A stretch of DNA of 64,000 nucleotides from Asterella californica (lineage: Eukaryota > Streptophyta > Marchantiopsida > Marchantiales > Aytoniaceae), in NCBI GenBank assembly GCA_036924285.1, contig JAYKYS010000004.1:26816001-26880000 (forward strand), written 5' to 3'. The notes under the pieces are model-generated. The model did not search any database. It saw only the letters and a program-made list of their open reading frames with translations, and had not been told where the DNA came from. Shown in pieces: positions 29,668 through 42,835 of this stretch (positions are counted from its first letter, which is position 1; the number at the start of each line of letters is the position of its first letter). Position numbers and translations under genes: made by a program.

Positions 29668-31995
29668 CTAGACTTTACTTAGCAGAGAATCTGGGGCTGC
29701 ATTTGCCCAGGCCGCAATCAAGTTATGAGCAATTGCGTATGGACCCGGTACATACATTGGCGAGCTCTGCTCCAAGAATGCATCTGGCGCTGCTTTTTGC
29801 CCTGAACATAACTGATAGATTTTCAGGCTTGCAGCTTCTTGTGCATCTCTGTAGTCTGTGGACGTTAAGGCCTTCTTCACAGATTCTCGATTAAACCACT
29901 GTGCATCTGCACAGAATCAAATTCTTGTATTAGATTTATTCACTCTGACGATGCTTATTTAGGTGGACAGATTGATCATCCTGCTTTGCCGTTGGATTTA
30001 GTAATCGACCGGGTGCTTTGTCCACGCAAGCGAATGCAAATCTTCTGAAGGTTTGCACTCGCAACAAAAAGGAGAGGAAAAGGAAAAGTTTTCTCAGGCC
30101 ATTTCCAGCAATTTCTTCTTCTTATCGTTAAATGCGTAAACATTGACTTTCAGCTGAGTCGGGCAATCTACCTTGAAGCTCCTCCCCATCAACGGAGATT
30201 TCAAAGCTTGTGGCGTAAGCAAAAAACCCCACCATTAGCTGGCATGACATACTGCTGGGACCAACTGTGATGATGCACGCAAAACAACATTAGTAATAAT
30301 TTCGAAGAACTACTGTCAAGAACCATCAACACTTAAAGTCAGCTTGACACCTACCTGGCCATGGTTGTGAGCTGTGATAGACGATCTGGCCAACATGGAT
30401 TCCCACCTCTTCTCGTGTTTCTCGCCTCACTGCTTCTTCTAAACTTTCTCCAGTCTGTAAGGGAAAGGTGGAAGTAACAAAGTCCTTAAAACGAGGAAGA
30501 TGAAACACACTGCAGCAAGAAATTCATGCTATTGCGGAAGGATATGGTTAATGGCTGAAGACGAAGAACAAAGAAAAGGAGTTCGAAACAAGGGCGATGG
30601 ATCCAAACCTCAATAAACCCTGCGAGGCAGCTCCACATGCGAGGTAAGAAACGAGCTTGACGACCTAGAATCACGCAATCTCTCTCTTTGTCTATCACCA
30701 ACATGATTACAACCTACGGAAATATCCCGAACCCGACATCGGTCAGTTTCGTCCAACAAAGTTGTATCATGGCCTACAACAGATTTTTGCAAACGACGAC
30801 CAAAAGCCTCAAATCAGAACATCTCAAACCAGCTGGAAGCTCGAGTCCTACTCCATCTGGTTCAAAATTCACAGAACAGAACAGAGGTCGACGCGAATCA
30901 GCTGAACAGAAGCTCTACTATAAAAGCTTTACCGGATCTATCCTGGGGTACAACTTGTTCTTGCAAGCCTGATTGCAACACACTCGACGCTGCCCTGCTT
31001 CAATGGCCAAAGTCTTCGTCCCACATCGACCACAAAACTGTGCTTGCTTGTGCCATTCTAATAGTGCTCTTGCCTACAGTATGAACGCTTACTTCAGGAC
31101 GTTTGTCGAGACAACAGAATAGTGCAGCACATCTGCGGGCAATTACAGAGCATCCTATTAACGTGAACAGTTTAGTGTTCGTCAGGTGTATGTCACTTTC
31201 GTGGTGCTGGGATCAAAAAACCATTTTCATCTAAGACTCCAAAGACTTTCCTATCCACATGCAACATATATAAACCAATCGAGACAGCAGGCTCGGACAG
31301 CAGAGAAAATTCGGAGTTGGCCATACTAGGACGGGCGTGAATTTTGACACCACAGCACTGAGTTTGAACGCAAAAAGAACGCCAAATGCTTCAAAACAAC
31401 AGAAAGCTGGGGTGGGGTCACACACATGACCACCGATTGCGACCTCCTCGATGGCAGGTTTGTTGCCACAATCGGCTGCTACCATGAGTGTTCTCAAGTC
31501 GATGAATGCACATGTTTCCCCCAAATTGTCTGTTTTAAAAAGCACTGCAACGTCCTGAGCCAATTTGTGGGCAGCAGCTCCTCTTGTATCCTGCCCTGAA
31601 CCACGAATTCCAGTAACATCGATCGCGAAGAAAGGTACCTCGTCTTTTTCCCCTAAATACACCAACTTGTCGAACTTTCTTCTCAGCAATTCATCCTCGG
31701 CTAGAGTCACTTCAGTGGATTCCGCGGATGTGACGGAGCTAAGATTAAGACTGGCGTGAAATTCTGAGCCAAACCTGTCCAGCGATTGCCAGCAAAGGCT
31801 GCAAACCACAAATCCTTGCGGAGAACGAGACGCAACCACGAGCGGTCTGCCATCGAACACCGGCAAGACCCGAGCTCCACCTTTCGCTCGCACTGCTTCA
31901 TCTCTCATGAGTAAAAGCTCCAAAGCCGGAGCATCGATGTTGCTGCGTTTGCAGGGAATCAGCGGGTTCCCGGCGAAGAAATTCGTCTGCTCCAT
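29668..31995 (-). CDS. NUDT19: NUDT19-like NAD(P)H diphosphatase (Nudix hydrolase), 6 exons
   Basis: Coding exons (minus) are 31995-31426, 31073-30933, 30713-30609, 30454-30355, 30264-30172 and 29906-29668. All have GT-AG introns and consistent phases, giving 415 aa. It has the NUDT12/NUDT19 layout: an N-terminal NADH-pyrophosphatase-like domain, a zinc ribbon (CGRCG at about 204-207, CCNQAC at 222-227), then the Nudix fold. The Nudix box at about 269-291 reads [12 protein letters not shown] plus [10 protein letters not shown], a full G-x5-E-x7-R-E-x2-E-E-x-G match. It is split by an intron after GFIE. SSQPWP and [13 protein letters not shown], family signatures for NADH, follow. Homologues cut NADH/NADPH to NMNH plus AMP in peroxisomes or plastids. 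The C-terminal SKV could be a weak peroxisomal signal. Confidence 0.9.
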
Positions 31996-34480
31996 CTCCT
32001 TATTCTTTGGGCGTCGCCGCTACGAACGACCAAGGATGGATCATCCGAAGAGGACCTTTCGAGTGCGGAGAGGAGAAAACGATGGATTCTCAAAGGCGGA
32101 CGAACTAGCGATCGGACAAGCAACTTCGCTCTATAAGTCTGCGTGTTCTACAGTACAGTAGTACATTTCGTCCTTCTCAATTGGCGTGGGTTTTCACAGG
32201 ACAGCTGCTTACCTAGCTACATTTATCTCCGCAGTTCTCTAAAGGTTTGAATAGTGTTACATATGTATACGTGTCTACAAGATAGGGCCGCTCAAACTTG
32301 GCTTCTACGGAACTCCTGTAACTCCTTTTAAAGTTTTTTGCGGGTTTCTGCAGTAAATCTGCCGTTTTACATACCACATCTGGAGGTGGTATGTAAAATT
32401 TACAATCATTTGACATATAGGTGTCTAGTAGGGCCACTCAGCTTTAACTTTTATAGAACCCTTTAACTCAGTTTAAAATTTTTTAGAAATTTTTCTTTTA
32501 AATTTTGTCCAGAGGGGTAGGTAAGATACCATAAATAATTGAAACAATCGTCTCCGTAGACTATGAAACAATAGTCAACTCCAAAATTATGATTGATCGA
32601 CTGCAAACTTCTTTGAGAGTTTTAAGATTATTCTTTGACTCTCAGATCTAATTCTAGTTTGTTAACTTTAGCTTAGTTGTCAAGAGAAAATTAGTATAAC
32701 ATTTCAGCACCAGGTACCAAAAAAAAAAATCTAACTAAGATCAACCTGCACACAAACAACAGATCCACAAATGTTTTTTTTTGTTGATCCTCTATCAACC
32801 AAAAAAAATATCGACAATTCATGAGACACGATTAGAGATTGAGGATCGAAGCAAAGTCATATCATGCACACAAGATTCATTCTCCATACCCTGGATCGAC
32901 TTTCTGCACCTCAATGTCATACCAAAAACTCCCAACAATATATTCTATCCATGTGATTCTCCTACTTCATCCTTGAATCTCAATCAATAAATTCTCCTCA
33001 TAAATCTTTAGCTTCTCTGACTCTTTGTGGTCTGCCTCGCTCTTCGTGCATTGTACTTCTGTCTTCTTTTTCTAACACAGTAAAAAAAATCTCATGTCTC
33101 TCGATGTCTTGGTAATTAACTCAATCTTTGAGCGATATTTGAAACTTCCGAGTGTTGATAGTAACTCTAGCTTCTAGGTGGTGGAGACTATTCAGTCCAA
33201 TATCACCTCTCGTCATTTTTAAACAACACTAGTCTAAATCTGATTGGCATCTTACAACTTCAGACAATCGACAAGCAACAACTCTAGATTTAAGCAAGAG
33301 GTTGATCATACCGCCTTGATTCCAGTGTCCTAGAAGTGTTATTCTCACAACTTCTGAAAGTCAACACAATCCACCATTTAGCTGATTTCATCATCTAAGT
33401 GCTACCGTCTCAACCTACTCTTGACACGTAGTGATCTTCAAAGCTAATTGCAAAGCAGCTATTTTGAATATTAAAGATCTTATATCTTTTGCTCTGAAAA
33501 TAGCTCTCTCTACTCACGTCAAATGGTCCCAGATCAATTTTGGCTGAGTCTATTCACAAAACAATGGTTTCTTACTGAAATAGGTTCCTTGATCTGAACT
33601 ACCAACGAGTTCACAACAGCTTTGAACAACCAACTATATCTAAGATATTCAGTCGGAACCATCCAATCTCACTAGCATCTTGCTAGTTACCAAAGTTCAT
33701 ATGGATCTTCCAACGATATTATACTTACTCTTATGTCGCGACCCTCAAACTCAAGGTTGGGCACAATCACAAACAACAGAACCTTAGCTGACTTGCAGTA
33801 GGTTGTGAACGCTACGAGTAGGACTTAACCCCTTGGTCGAAAAGTTGAGAACATATGAACTCTAAATGGTTTCTTGAACAAGGTTGAACATTGGGTTAAG
33901 ACGTAGGAGCCTATCCTAAAAGAACCCCAAACCAAAATTGATCTAAGGGGGTAAGTCTAGAAACGGATTGAGACGTAGATCCGAGATGTGGGTCCGACAT
34001 AGATGGATGCGGTTGGATGCTAGTCCTAACCACAAGGTCATAGTTGGCCATGGACCATGGTTCCTCAGAAAAACACTAGTATTGGAGCTCCAACGAAGTT
34101 TTGGATCATGGACGGAATTCCACATTAGATCTCGTGGCGAGTGAGATACCATTTGAAAGATCTCGGCAAGAACTTTCTATGGTACCAAGAACTCCCTAAC
34201 TAACATCATAGTTGAGAATTATGTAATCTCGTGATCAAGTTGTAGTATAATTTTCAAGGACTAAAGAGGAGAGCGAGGTCGTTGACCTCCAGAAGTATAT
34301 ATGAGAGAGGCTTGATGCCTACGTGGGCCAAGACGACTCACTCGACTCTAGAGTTCAACTGGAAGCTCTGGAGACATGAGATGATGATTGGATCAATACC
34401 AAGATGCGTTCTGGTCCAGACATGGACGTTCGGACTTAAGATCGACCAAGAGCTAAGGAAAAACTAGAGAAAGAGACAAC
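31996..34480. other. Intergenic DNA upstream of NUDT19
   Basis: AT-rich with no convincing gene. The NUDT19 promoter should lie in the first few hundred bases, but I see no clear TATA box. A short duplication around 32270-32440 repeats GTGTCTA-type and GGGCCRCTCA motifs and contains the palindrome-like ACCACATCTGGAGGTGGT. The block 33730-34160 has richer composition and looks like an old repeat. Confidence 0.35.
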
Positions 34481-34499
34481 AGGTTAGACCATCATTCAA

Positions 34500-35310
34500 G
34501 AATCTGGATCCAGACGGACATCACGAGCACCAAAGTACCATTTGAATGCAAGTTATTGCTACCATCAGAGTGGACAAAAGCAAGCTAGTGCTATCATTCA
34601 ATGGACAAAATTATAATTAGAACCAATTTGTAAAGATCAGAAGTGACTATGGATAAGGAGCGTTAGATGAATGACACCAATGCATCATTCTAATGCAAGT
34701 TACTACTAAATTAGATTGGATCAAAATAAAATTAGAACCAATTTCAGACAAAACAACATTCAACGATCGAAGATCGGATCAGAAATGATTATGGACAAAG
34801 AGTGATGGATCAATGACATCAAGGCACCATTCGAATGCAAGTTATTACTAACATAAGAGTAAAAAGAAGCAAATTTGGAACCAGCTTCAGAAAGAGTACA
34901 CATTCAATGAACCAAAGACCGATCTGACCTAAATTGACTATGGAAAGATATTAAGATATTAAATGATGTTTGAATGACATCAAAACATCATCTAAAATTA
35001 CTACTAACATAAGAGTGCATGGACATTTACAAAAGCATAATTTGAACCAGTTTCAAGCGAAGTAAACACTCAACAAACCAAAGATAAGATCAAAAGTGAT
35101 TATAAAACATACGGAATGATGGATGAATGACATCAATGCACAATTCTAATGCAAGTTATTACTAACATAAGTCAGACTTAGAATCCATGGACATGTAATG
35201 TTATGTACAGAAGAATAATCGGAACCAATTTCAGATAGAGTAAACATTCATGAACTAAAGATCAGATGGATGGATGACATCAAAGTATCATTCTAAATCA
35301 ACTTACACAG
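34500..35310. repeat. Degenerate tandem-repeat region
   Basis: A module containing GGATGAATGACATCAA, CATTCTAATGCAAGTTA and ACTAACATAAGAGT recurs about six times with irregular ~110-170-bp spacing, joined by variants of GAACCAATTTCAGA. No coding potential is seen. Confidence 0.65.
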
Positions 35311-35449
35311 TGGATTGTGGTTTACTTACACTCTAGATTAATTCACAACTCAGTTACTACGTAGGTACGGAGAGGAAAAAACATAGACTAGCAAAGTATC
35401 AGAAAAAGACCTCATTCGATGACCAGAAGATTCGAACAAAGAGACTATA

Positions 35450-35590
35450 GATCTAAAGTACTGAAATGTAACACTCCTAGTCAAACCTCAATCTACTCAT
35501 AGTTTCTCAGATCTCCTATAGATCTAAAGTACTGAAATGTAACACTCCTCGTCAAACCTCAATCTACTCATAGTTTCTCAGACCTCCTTT
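35450..35590. repeat. Two-copy 71-bp tandem repeat
   Basis: GATCTAAAGTACTGAAATG starts two nearly identical adjacent 71-bp units, each ending in CATAGTTTCTCAGA. The unit has no recognised function. Confidence 0.8.
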
Positions 35591-37115
35591 AAAGTTTGAC
35601 TTTGGAGATCGTGATTTCTTTCTTACTCTCTTGCATCTACGTCCTCTACCTCTCGACCGCAGTCTACACTTGATTCCGCTAGCCATTTTGCTGCACAAAA
35701 AATGTCACTCTCATATGACCATTGAGAAATAGGATTGCTCGTGTCACTGAAAACTTTCTGCACTATTCCATTCAAGTCCACCTTGATGAATTTCATCGCT
35801 CCGGCTCCACAAATTAACATTTGTAATCAAAATCTTCGATTTCCTGAGATCACTGACGTACCATCACCTCCCTCCCCGCTGAAGAACGCTGCTCTCTTTT
35901 CTTGCATAATAAATGCACACTTTGCTACCTCTCTAGGACACTCCCATCATTTATGATTGATTAAATGCCAACACAGACACTGCACGTCACCCTGGATGAA
36001 AACTTGGACGTATAACCGTAACTACCCTAAGGTCTGACCAAGAAACACTTTGTAAGACAGAGGTGACCAAGAAGCCTTGAGAAATTTCGGGGATGACAAG
36101 TAACTATCCATGGTGCTCGCTCCACCTCTGGTTTCTTTACTAACAGTTTACTCTGGGACTCCTACGGCCATCTCGTTTTGGGTTTCACGCTGCGTCCGGC
36201 TCTCCCCTCCACTTGTGTCCAACTCCACTGGCCCTCCTAATCAACACAACTGTGGGCGATCGGCCTTGGACTGCTGGGGATCCTACACGGCGATCCACCT
36301 TGTACGTTCTTTCTCGCCGTTTTAATAAACCTTCAAGACGCACCGGCGTCTTTCAATTGAAAGAGAAGAAGAACATTTTTAGTTCTCAAATCTGATTTCG
36401 ATTTGGCTAACTTGGACGAGGGTGAATACGTATAAGTAAGACTAGCATAGAAGTTAACAGTATAGTAGGGAATGGAAGTTTAATATGCATCCCCGATGAA
36501 CCAACAGGAAGAAGCCTGATACCGACGCTGTGAATGTATTCTTTGGGTGGTGTGAAATTCTCGGTGATACCAGACATGTTATCATTAAACCGATAAGGCG
36601 AACCTGTCAAGAAAGAAGTTTATATTAAAGCTCCGCAGGAGATGAAATCTACAAATAAAATATTCTCGTGTATTAACTGAACTCGACGCCCGATTGTGGG
36701 CGTGAGAACTGCTTGCGATACTAGGACCCGACTATGATCCGACTCAGTTAATAGTACGCATCTTGCATGTGCAAATTCGCAGCATACGAGCATTAGTTAC
36801 AATCTGAGTGCAAACGTAAGGATCCTTAGAAACAACTAATCGGAAAGTTCTGTTAGATGCTATATCCTTATCCTACGTACAAAGGCACCCTATAGACTAG
36901 AAAGGACACTTGACAACACCACAACGACGAGACTTAAATCATGTGTCTCCATGTTCTCCTTTCCCAGATGACATGAAGTTGAATGTGCGTGTCCATGTTA
37001 ATATTTCAGAGAGATATACATGACGATACTTGCTCGCCAGTTAGGATGATATATCGTGTTTATACGTGGTACTCATCTCCGCACCTATATGCCATACAAT
37101 CCTATATGAAGCTTT
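35591..37115. other. Region downstream of the F-box/LRR gene
   Basis: No gene identified. A 65-codon minus-strand frame (35820-35623) and a GC-richer stretch (36100-36340) have some coding look but no recognised domain. A splice-acceptor-like site at about 36602 on the minus strand precedes a short open stretch. These could be 3' UTR or decayed exons. Confidence 0.35.
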
Positions 37116-40100
37116 CTATCCCCGGTATACGTTAGACATATTCAGAGTTGACTTGAAACAAGAATGCCACTGCTTAGTTAATTTTCCCAAGTTCTTTTTT
37201 ACACTGTCAGGCATATTACATCCACTGATAGATATTTCCAAAGCATCAGGAAGTCCTCGGTCCCCGTCGCCACTACAACTTCTCGCAGCAGCAGCATCCA
37301 TAGTTTCTTTGATGGCATCAAGTGGTATGACCTGTCGAAGCGTACACTCATATCAGGCCATGTTGCGATTGCACGATGTAATCCTTAAACGAAAAGCTCC
37401 TGAACAAATGGACCTTCTTACCAGTATTTGCAGGAGTGCACAGTTTGTGAAAAGCATTCGTCGCAAATAAGAAGAATACAAGTACACTTCTACCAGACTC
37501 TTGCACCCACTCGCATCCACTACTTTGAGAACTCGTGATTGGCAGAATAACCTGCAAGGATACAAGAAGAATGTCAATTTTGCACTTGGATTTCTCCTGC
37601 GCAGGAAGATGGGGACAAGGAGAAAACATACTTGCATCACAAAACTTAGCACTCTGCACGTCCAAGGATACCATCGTGTAAAAGGTAGAAAGCTAGTCCA
37701 GCCATCAGCGCACTTCCAGCTATATTCTACCAGATCACAGACTTCTACCGGAAAGGGGAAGTATATCTTTCACCTTCTTAAAGCCTGACTTCCAGAAACC
37801 TCCAAACTCATTAAGGTAGGCTGCACAAGGTCCAGCCTTTCAATACGGTCACAACCACCACAACGCAATTCTTCGAGAGCCGTAGCGACCTCGACTGCGG
37901 CACTCACAGCGGATTGCACTAGCATCCGGCAGCCAAAGACGTTCAAACTACGCAACTCGCCACATTGAAAACTGACAAATCTTTCCAAGTTGTCTGCATG
38001 TCCATGGAAGAGGGATATTCTGATCATGATCAGTTTGAAGGACAAGATAATTATTACAGTGTCGAATCGTGATGTAATACTCCAGAGGAAAATAAGCTTT
38101 AACAAATTCCTTCAAACTTCACCAATTAAAGTACCAAGTTGAAGCACCAAAATGTGATCTCAAATCCCTACCCACAGTCCAATAATCTACGTCATTCTAG
38201 TTAAGGACAAGAACATAATCAGTGCATGTCACACATCACGGTAGAGAGTCGCAAACGGCTCGAAGAAATATAAGGCCATAAACCATTACCACAAAGAGAT
38301 AGATTGAGAGCCGTCAGAGAAGGACACTTCACTTGTAATCGTGTCAATTTCTTGCAATTCGCCAGATTCAATGACTTCAATGAGGTTGACGCTAACACCA
38401 ACTCTTCAAGCTGAGAGCGAAATGACCGTGCATTAGTATCCTAGAGTACTCAACTGGTTTCTCAGACTCGAGAGATATGTCAACCAATAAAGCATCTATA
38501 AAAAAACCACTGCCGAACATGAAACACAACGTTCAGGGACAATGCGTGAAAATCCCAACCGACAATTAACACTGGAACCAGGAAAAGTAAAGGAAAAGAT
38601 GCAAGTATAATGATGCGACCAACAGATGAACCATGATAATTTATCACAGATATGATGTGATCATACCTTGTAACAACCTGCAAGGTTAAGGTGTTGTAAT
38701 TGACTTTGAACTGGTAGCTGATACACAAGCCTGCTTATTCCAGGCATTTGAACTGCAATCAATTGCTGCAACACTGATCTTGCAGGTATTCGAAGACCTG
38801 CATTCGTTACACCTCCACATCTTGAAACATCTAACGTATAGAGACATGATCTCAGAGCCCCCTTCAACAGAGCCTGCAAATCCGGTGCCATTTCGAGTTA
38901 CTCTTGACCCTCCACATATAGACCATACTCTTAAGTCTAGTGGGAAGGGATTAGTGACGCTTTGGCTTCATCTCATTGAGCAAGGAATGGTGCCCTGGTA
39001 TGGCTGAGAGTATATACCGTTCCCACTAGATATTGATTGCTTTGTTCCAGCATGAAGATCTTAACATAAAATAGTTGACTTGTGATTGTGGGATCCCTTG
39101 ACCCAATAGTTCAAGAGATCTCCATCAAAATATATCTGTTGTTATATGATGATATTATCAGTTGTCTTACTCCAACTTCAAAATATCCTACCACTTTCGT
39201 TGTTTGTCATGAGTAATCAAGCTGACTCAAGAAGCTGTGAACATGATTGCAATCGACCACCAAGCAATTGAAAATATTACCTGCACTCCTCTATCTGTGA
39301 TCTCTGGACATCCTGCAATGCGCACTTCTCTCAATCCTCTGACACCTTTAGTTTCGCAACAGTCGGCTTCTGAGTACACTTCACTGATCATGTTTTTATC
39401 CGGGTCTTGCGTAGTTTCGGAGTCATGGTCAAAAGCACAGCCATGCTCTGAAGGCACAGTACTAGCGTGCTTGTTTCTTCTAAGTTTCCCTCCTATGACC
39501 ATAGAACCAGGTAGACAGATAGCGAGCTGAGAGGGGCTTTTCGTGGTACTTGAACCTGGAAGTCCATTGCTCTCTCTCGGGTTGCCTGTGGCCGGAACTT
39601 CACCAGTGGACGCCGACTCAGGAAGTTCCGACTTACCTCGTAACTTAAGATCAGGAACTGTAAATACTCCAATATGATTTGTTGTCCTACAGAATGCCTC
39701 AGCAGAGCAATGTGCTCGTTTAGACAGGTCCAACCTCTCATCTTTGATTTCAGTAGCGTCTGCAAAACAGACTGACTTTGGACCAGACGATTTCCTTGCA
39801 GTATCGCTGCCTTCGGAGCGATCGTCATAATTCTTCGGGTAGTACACACTTGTCTGGGTCCTCGTCATCCTGTCATCTTGGAGAATGGTCTTCACACTGG
39901 TATACCGGGTTCCGTTTTCATCTACTTGAGCCAACAAAGGTGCGGAAGGCACGACGATGGGACTGCTAAGTTGAGCAGCAGTTGAACTTATTCTGTCTCT
40001 CAAGGCCGGTATGGCGGTGGCTGAATGTTGCTCCCCCTCATGCACATACTGCTTATACATATCGTGGTATTTGCTTGTAGCCGCAATCTCGCTGTTGTTT

Positions 40101-42489
40101 GGCTGACTTGGCAAAGAATAGGAATCTGAACGAGAAGAATGCTCCATGGAACTCGCCATTTTTCCGCTATACTTTGCAGTCAAAGGCACCATAGAGCTAT
40201 TGGGATGGGCAGAATCACCCCAGTCTATGAACGTTAAGGTGGGATCCAAATCAAGAGGCCTTCTGGTATGATCGGCCGTCGGCACGGCAAGGGGATACCC
40301 AACTGAAGCTGTTGACTGAGTGGCATGATCAGCAACCTCAACAGTCTGAGGAGCTTGAAAGGAAGAACCAGATTGTTTCTCCTTGCAAGGAGTAACTGCG
40401 GCAACGTTGACAGGTTGAGAGGCTTGAAATGCAGAGATAGACCCTTTCTCCTTGCCGAAACGAACTCCACTTGCTGGTGGAATCTTCAGTCCAGCGGAGT
40501 CAAACGCCATTTGCGCGTAGCTCTTCTTTGCAGGAATACTTGCAGCAAGCCTCGAATCGGTTCTTTTTGCTGCATACGGGGAATTGCCTAGTTTCTCCTC
40601 TTCCACCTTCACCTTAACAGTACTTTCTCTTCGGACTCTATCTGCAGAACCCCCAAGCCTTGGCCAAGTGCGGTAATGACTGGTCCCGTTCAAAGCGAGT
40701 CCCTGAATTTCCTCGAACACGGCAGCGTCATTGTTCTTCAGAAACATCTCTTCGGTCTCAATCACGTCATCTGAAGTAAGCTCTAGAACCTTGACAGTTG
40801 GAAGGACGGCTGCAAAGCTGGGATAACACTTGAAGTTTTCAAGAAGATCATTTGGCTTCTCAACATACTGATAGCGCGAGAGGGTAAGAAGTGCAGTATC
40901 ACTCAAACAGGGACAATTCGTGAGATCCACCTCTTCAAGCTGCAAATACAGGCAAACGAAGCAAGTGCTCAGACATCAAATGCAAACTAACTGTATATCT
41001 TCCGCCTGCTTTAGAAACTTCAAAAATAAAAACTCTCATACACACCATATACGACGATTGAACACACAAACTTTCATTGTTAATCTTATCCGGATCGCGA
41101 ATGGAACATGAATATGCTAATCCTCCATGGTAAAAACACAGGAGAATGCTAACTCACCTGTGTATGGAGAGAACACAGCAAGCTCACATCTGTGTCCAAG
41201 AGATGCATGCAGTTTCTGAAATCCACAGACGTCAAGGATCGAAATTTCTTTTTCTCACTGGCTTCAGACTCAAGTTTGCTGGTGCTTTCTCTGCTTGAGT
41301 TACAACCCTTTGCTGCCGCTCTGATTATGGATACAAAACTCTTGAGCTTCAAGCCTGTATATCCCATGATAAGAATGTAACTAATTTCACGCAGGAAGTA
41401 TAAGTCTCCTTCCCCGCAGATTTCTCAGCATCCAAGAACTTCACTGTATATGTATTCGATACGGATCTAATGCAACTATATCTCCCAACAAAACGGAGAA
41501 GACAGATATCAATGCATCAATCATGAGGTGACATTGTGCTCCGTGCTATGAATCAGACCTTCATTTTGCAAGTTCAAGTAGGCAGGACGCACAATAAGCA
41601 CTCACCACAACGCTTGAAGCTCAAAGACTTGAGATCTGGATGTGCAGCAACCTGCCCAACAATAAATTCGATACATTAGAAGATTATATTACTTATTTAT
41701 AATGTATCTTCAACCGCTACAGTGGAAAATTAAGGCAGAAACAGCTTCCACTGAAGTTATGACTACAACCTGTATTATTTACGTATTCTGCTAGAGATTT
41801 ATTAAATTAAACAGATAACTACTCATTGTTGACTTCCGAAACTTAAAACTTCACCTAGCATCTCAATGCCATTGTAAATGATCCAATCTAAGCTCAGAAA
41901 CAAGATAAACAACTTTCACGAACAGAAGTGCCCACAGAACTTACCATGCCTTCCAAAGCAGAATTTGATAAATTCGGCGGCAGTACTAAAAGATGCACAG
42001 AACTCCTCAAAGAAGTCACTGCCTTCAGAAACTCCTTAGATACCTGCATTACACAGGAAAGAAGCTATGAAACCTCAACGCTTAAGAAGAGCATCTAAAT
42101 TTCCAGTTATCGTTTTAATTCCAATTCCAGGAATAAAACTCTGAAATCCTAAACGCTTGAGAAGAGCATCTAAAGTTCCAATTGTTGTTCTGGCTCAAAA
42201 GTCCATGCCAAAAGTTGGCGGATAATCAGAATCTCATTTCTATCACCTAAGTCCTCCGAAGGAATCAACAATGAACTTTGACTGAAAAGATTATAACAGT
42301 ACATCTCACAACTCCTCTCACGACTCCTCAGCACCCGGGCCCTTACAAGCCCATTGAACGAACTTAAACCGGGGAAAAACTCACCCTCGCGATGCGTGCA
42401 ACTTCTTTGGTCGATAATCTTGCAAGAATCATCGATTTGCATTCCTCCGGGAGAGCATTCCATCTATTTAAAACGTTGACCTCTTCCAT
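37116..42489 (-). CDS. F-box/LRR protein with a long disordered insertion, 10 exons
   Basis: Coding exons (minus) are 42489-42385, 42043-41945, 41651-41606, 41354-41158, 40939-39281, 38873-38667, 38410-38290, 37993-37774, 37551-37422 and 37331-37116. All have GT-AG introns and phases that join into a 999-aa frame. The start is chosen because a stop lies in frame just upstream. Residues ~9-40 form an F-box (NALPEECKSMILARLSTKEV), implying an SCF ubiquitin-ligase substrate receptor that binds SKP1/ASK. Leucine-rich repeats follow: LTSVDFRNCMHLLDTDVSLL, LEEVDLTNCPCLSDTAL, LREVRIAGCPEITDRGVQ, LYTLDVSRCGGVTNAGL, LQHLNLAGCYK, LKSLNLANCKKL, LRSLNVFGCRML. The 1,659-bp exon 5 inserts about 450 Ser/Thr/Lys-rich, probably disordered residues between repeats. 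It resembles plant FBL15-type proteins, but I am not sure of orthology. Confidence 0.85.
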
Positions 42490-42835
42490 TATAACTCCAA
42501 TTGATAAACTAGCTCCGTCTTTCTATACTCTGCATGCACCCTAACGTTAGTTTTCATTAACAACTGTGTTCAGATTTACTCATTCCGAACAGATTAACAT
42601 TAAATCTCCACGTGGTTAAAGCTGGCTAGACCTAGAGAGGATTGAAACTGAATTTTTACAGGACTGAAACCTATAAGGTGGTAGGTAGAGGCATAGGTTC
42701 CCATTTGTCACCATATTTTTGTTACAGTATTGCTATGCTGGTTGAAATCCGTAATAAGCTGATGGACAAGTTCTGTGTATGCTGGGAAATTCTAGACGCA
42801 TGACAATGTCGTAAACAGCTCCCAAGTCTGAAACT
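42490..42835. promoter_or_regulatory. Intergenic region upstream of the F-box/LRR gene
   Basis: 346 bp between the F-box start codon and the EF-1alpha pseudogene. It should hold the F-box gene 5' UTR and core promoter, but no TATA box is obvious on the minus strand. Confidence 0.3.

Noticed and set aside
36110..36325. 71-codon plus-strand frame in a GC-richer stretch
   Set aside because: It is Ser/Pro/Leu-rich with no motif, and overlapping frames are equally open.
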